NCBI GenBank assembly: GCA_020850355.1
Contig: JADZEX010000075.1
Coordinates: forward strand, 61,690 to 125,689
DNA: 64,000 nucleotides
Direction of reading: 5' to 3'
DNA from: Fimbriimonadaceae bacterium
Lineage (GTDB): Bacteria; Armatimonadota; UBA10988
The notes beneath the pieces were generated by a model. That model saw only the letters and a list, made by a program, of their open reading frames with translations. It was not told where the DNA came from and ran no database searches. Shown here piece after piece: positions 62,051 through 64,000 of this stretch (its first letter is position 1; every line of letters begins with the position of its first letter). Position numbers and translations under genes: made by a program.

Positions 62051-63653
62051 CGGTCCCCTCCTTGCTCGGCTCTTCGCCGCGGAGCTTGCGCAGCCGGGCC
62101 TTCAGGAAAGCCTCGGCCCGCAGCTCGCGTTCGAAGCGCTGGTTGGTGCTCACCGGCAGCTCCGGCAGAGCCGTCGCGAGCGCCGCCTCAGCCGCCTCCT
62201 GGAGCCACTCCAGGAAGGGCAGGTCAAAGCGCACCGCGGCCCCTTGCTCCTGAATCGTCGCCGCGGCTCCGAACAGGAAGTCCAAGTAGCACGCGTCAAC
62301 GCGCTGTTCCAAAACAGCCGCCGGCCGGTCGGCCTTTTTCTTGTCGCCGGACCTCGGCCTCGGCGCGCCGCTCAAGACGATCCGGGCTGCCCCGCGCAAC
62401 GCGCTCTTGGCATCGTCCACCACACTCAGCAGGTGCGCGTGGGCCGTGCGAATCGGCGTCGGATCGCTCAACCAGTCGCCGCCGATGGCCGGCAGCAGCA
62501 CTTCGCGACGGTGGAATCCAAGCGTCTTACCTTGGTCGTAGGCGACGCCTTCGAAAGTCACAGCGAGGTCGTCTCGGTCGAGATCGGCGGCTTTGACCAG
62601 TGCTTCGACACTTGGCGAGCGGCGAGCATCTTTAGTGCCCCCGAACAGCAACATGACCACTTCCGTGTAGCTGTAGCCGTGCTCGAGAGTCCCGCGGACC
62701 TTAGGGCCGTCCTCCGTGGCTATCACTGGGGTGAATGCGTCTCCGAACACGCCGCTTGGCGGTGGGTGCTTGCCTTTGGCAGGCCGAGCGAAGGGGTCCT
62801 GCACGCGCGGCGCTCCGCCGCTCGCGCCCTTAGCGGTCGAATGGGTCGGCCGGTAGTGGATCGCGGCGAAAAGGCCACCCTCGGGCGATGCCAGTCTGAG
62901 CATGCGGGCGAGGCAGATGAAGGCAGGGTCCAACTGAACGGCAGGTAGAGGCGTCTGACCGTCCCACGGTAGACACCAAATCGCCCAGACAGTCCCCCGG
63001 AGGTGCTCCGCCATCGTCTCGTATGCGCCAGCCATGGCGGCCACATCGTGTCTGAATGTCAGCACATCGCTATGCCGGATACGCGCACCCATGAAGGGCG
63101 TCCCGCTGCCTTTGCAGTCTCGAGAGCCGGTGAGTTGGGACTCGTACCCTCGATTGGCCGCGTAGATCGCCGCGGTCTGGAACTCGACCAGCGCATAGAC
63201 CGCCTGCTCAGCCGTCAAACTGCGGATCGCGTCGGCTTTGCGTTCGTGGTTCTTGGAGCCGATGGCGCCGGTCAACATGCTGATCGGCCGCCGGACGTAG
63301 CCGGTCAGGTTCGGCGTGGGGACCTGCAGGAATCCCGGTCGGGCTGGGTCGGGCTGGTAGAGGCACCATCCACCGTCCGGGACCAGGTCGCGGAGCACTC
63401 CGCGCAAGTCGTCCGTGGTGGCCTCGTCCGGACCACAATCTAGCTCAAGCAGCGCCTTGGTCGCACAGCGCACCAGGAACCGCCACCAGTAGCCGCGCTG
63501 CTCGGGGGCCAGCTCCGGAAAGCCGGTGACCTCTGGCCCCTGCAACAGCCGTCGCAGCAACTCCGGGAGACAGACGACGACGCGTCCGTCCGGACCCGCG
63601 ATGGTCAGCAGCGGATCCTGTAGCAGGTCCCAAGCCGCGGCTGCGTCACTCAC
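62037..63653 (-). CDS. cse1: Cascade large subunit Cse1 (CasA/Cas8e), type I-E
   Basis: 538 residues from GTG 63653. Family features: AAAAWDLLQDPLLTIAGPDG at the start, RDCKGSGTPFMGARIRHSDV, and the C-terminal four-helix part. It recognises the PAM and recruits Cas3. GTG 63653 was preferred to ATGs at 63710 and 63722 because the usual start (VSDAAAAWDLLQ) is there and the upstream codons overlap a promoter. No strong SD is visible. First gene of the Cascade operon, divergent from cas3 with 111 bp between the starts. Confidence 0.93.
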   Translation of the reverse strand: MSDAAAAWDLLQDPLLTIAGPDGRVVVCLPELLRRLLQGPEVTGFPELAPEQRGYWWRFLVRCATKALLELDCGPDEATTDDLRGVLRDLVPDGGWCLYQPDPARPGFLQVPTPNLTGYVRRPISMLTGAIGSKNHERKADAIRSLTAEQAVYALVEFQTAAIYAANRGYESQLTGSRDCKGSGTPFMGARIRHSDVLTFRHDVAAMAGAYETMAEHLRGTVWAIWCLPWDGQTPLPAVQLDPAFICLARMLRLASPEGGLFAAIHYRPTHSTAKGASGGAPRVQDPFARPAKGKHPPPSGVFGDAFTPVIATEDGPKVRGTLEHGYSYTEVVMLLFGGTKDARRSPSVEALVKAADLDRDDLAVTFEGVAYDQGKTLGFHRREVLLPAIGGDWLSDPTPIRTAHAHLLSVVDDAKSALRGAARIVLSGAPRPRSGDKKKADRPAAVLEQRVDACYLDFLFGAAATIQEQGAAVRFDLPFLEWLQEAAEAALATALPELPVSTNQRFERELRAEAFLKARLRKLRGEEPSKEGTDGTT

Positions 63654-63693
63654 CCCAGCACCCCACACCGCCTTGTGCGACGGCCCAGCGTTA

Positions 63694-63722
63694 GCGTATC
63701 CTAGCGCCATGCCGCGTGTCAA
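63694..63722 (-). promoter_or_regulatory. Probable promoter of the cse1-cas6e operon
   Basis: On the minus strand a perfect TTGACA (63722-63717) is followed 17-18 bp later by a weak -10 region (ATACGC/TACGCT, 63699-63693). Transcription would begin around 63687, about 34 nt before the cse1 GTG. This supports the GTG start over ATG 63710 or 63722. Confidence 0.4.
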
Positions 63723-63764
63723 GTAAGTCTGTCAGTCCTTGGCGCGTTGCGGGGGAGACTAGCG

Positions 63765-64000
63765 TTGCAGACCGATACCCCTGTTCCTGTCCACCGCTTC
63801 TGGGCCAAGACCGGCGCTGCCGGGTGGCATCCGCTGCTGGCGCACAGCGCCGATGTGGCGGCGGTGCTGGAATGCCTGCTGCACGCCGATGCGACGCTGG
63901 GAGACCGGCTCGCCGGAACGGCCGGGGCCGCCACGCTGCGGCCGGCCGACCGCAGCCGGCTGGTCTACCTGGCCGCGTTGCACGACTGTGGCAAGGCGCA
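63765..64000 (+). CDS. cas3: CRISPR-associated helicase/nuclease Cas3, N-terminal part (cut by window edge)
   Basis: 78 residues visible. The HD-nuclease start reads VHRFWAKTGAAGWHPLLAHSADVAAV, then LVYLAALHDCGKA with the H73-D74 metal pair. This is the typical opening of type I Cas3 (HD, then helicase). TTG at 63765 is the likely start because GGGGGAG lies 7-8 nt upstream and no ATG or GTG fits the frame. It is transcribed away from the Cascade operon, an arrangement that is less usual for I-E. The helicase part lies beyond the window. Confidence 0.88.
   Translation, partial: MQTDTPVPVHRFWAKTGAAGWHPLLAHSADVAAVLECLLHADATLGDRLAGTAGAATLRPADRSRLVYLAALHDCGKA

Overview
The window is about 70% GC, and nearly all genes have good Shine-Dalgarno sequences and strong GC bias at third codon positions. 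The gene families point to a free-living heterotrophic bacterium that degrades plant or microbial polysaccharides: DUF6785-type membrane protein, DUF4091 protein, fucosidase-like, rhamnosidase-like and acetyl-xylan-esterase-like enzymes, a sulfatase, Gfo/Idh/MocA oxidoreductase, xylose-isomerase-like TIM barrel, HzsA-like remnant and small Flp pilins. This mix is common in Armatimonadota and in Planctomycetota/Verrucomicrobiota relatives. The assignment is inference; there is no rRNA here to test it.

Layout. 0-4 kb: two minus-strand genes, an AlbA_2/ATPase/TPR protein and a NERD-nuclease/UvrD-like helicase, then a sugar-phosphate isomerase-like protein. 5 kb: twin 55-residue Flp pilins with a good terminator. 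5.5-13 kb: YfhO-type membrane protein, chromate transporter, acetyl xylan esterase, DUF4091 protein, QueD. 13-18.8 kb: a surface-polysaccharide type cluster (membrane protein, GT4, MurJ flippase, GT4) with overlapping genes. 18.8-22 kb: unknown protein, TAT-exported sulfatase, secreted carbohydrate-binding-like protein, DUF202. 22-32 kb: thioredoxin-fold protein and a carbohydrate block on the minus strand (fucosidase-like, MurQ/GKRP-like etherase, two glycosidase-like proteins) packed against a degenerate GspE/PilB-like ATPase. 32-34 kb: a MuiA-like DUF4139 protein.

34-41 kb is an accessory region with lower GC and several broken genes: a TnpB-like remnant, a two-gene AAA ATPase plus PD-(D/E)XK-like module, a transposase remnant, a small winged-helix gene with a frame-shifting tandem duplication, an HzsA-like pseudogene, an antitoxin with a truncated PIN toxin, and a DUF4143 ATPase. 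41-45 kb holds soxY/soxZ (SoxY lacks its carrier cysteine), a Pmp3/YqaE peptide and an MmeI-like restriction-modification enzyme. 45-52 kb: an orphan glycyl-radical activase, lepA, a secreted DUF1349-like protein, a DUF6785 membrane protein and a DegT aminotransferase.

52.5-54 kb is an abiE toxin-antitoxin locus whose toxin has an in-frame TAG. 54-59 kb: GH78-like enzyme and an Ala-rich repeat protein. 59-64 kb: a type I-E CRISPR-Cas effector operon (cse1-cse2-cas7e-cas5e-cas6e) with a divergent cas3 that runs off the right edge. No array and no cas1/cas2 are in the window.

Carbohydrate capture and surface polysaccharide assembly dominate the core genes. Anti-phage and toxin-antitoxin genes, several decayed, occupy the accessory segments.
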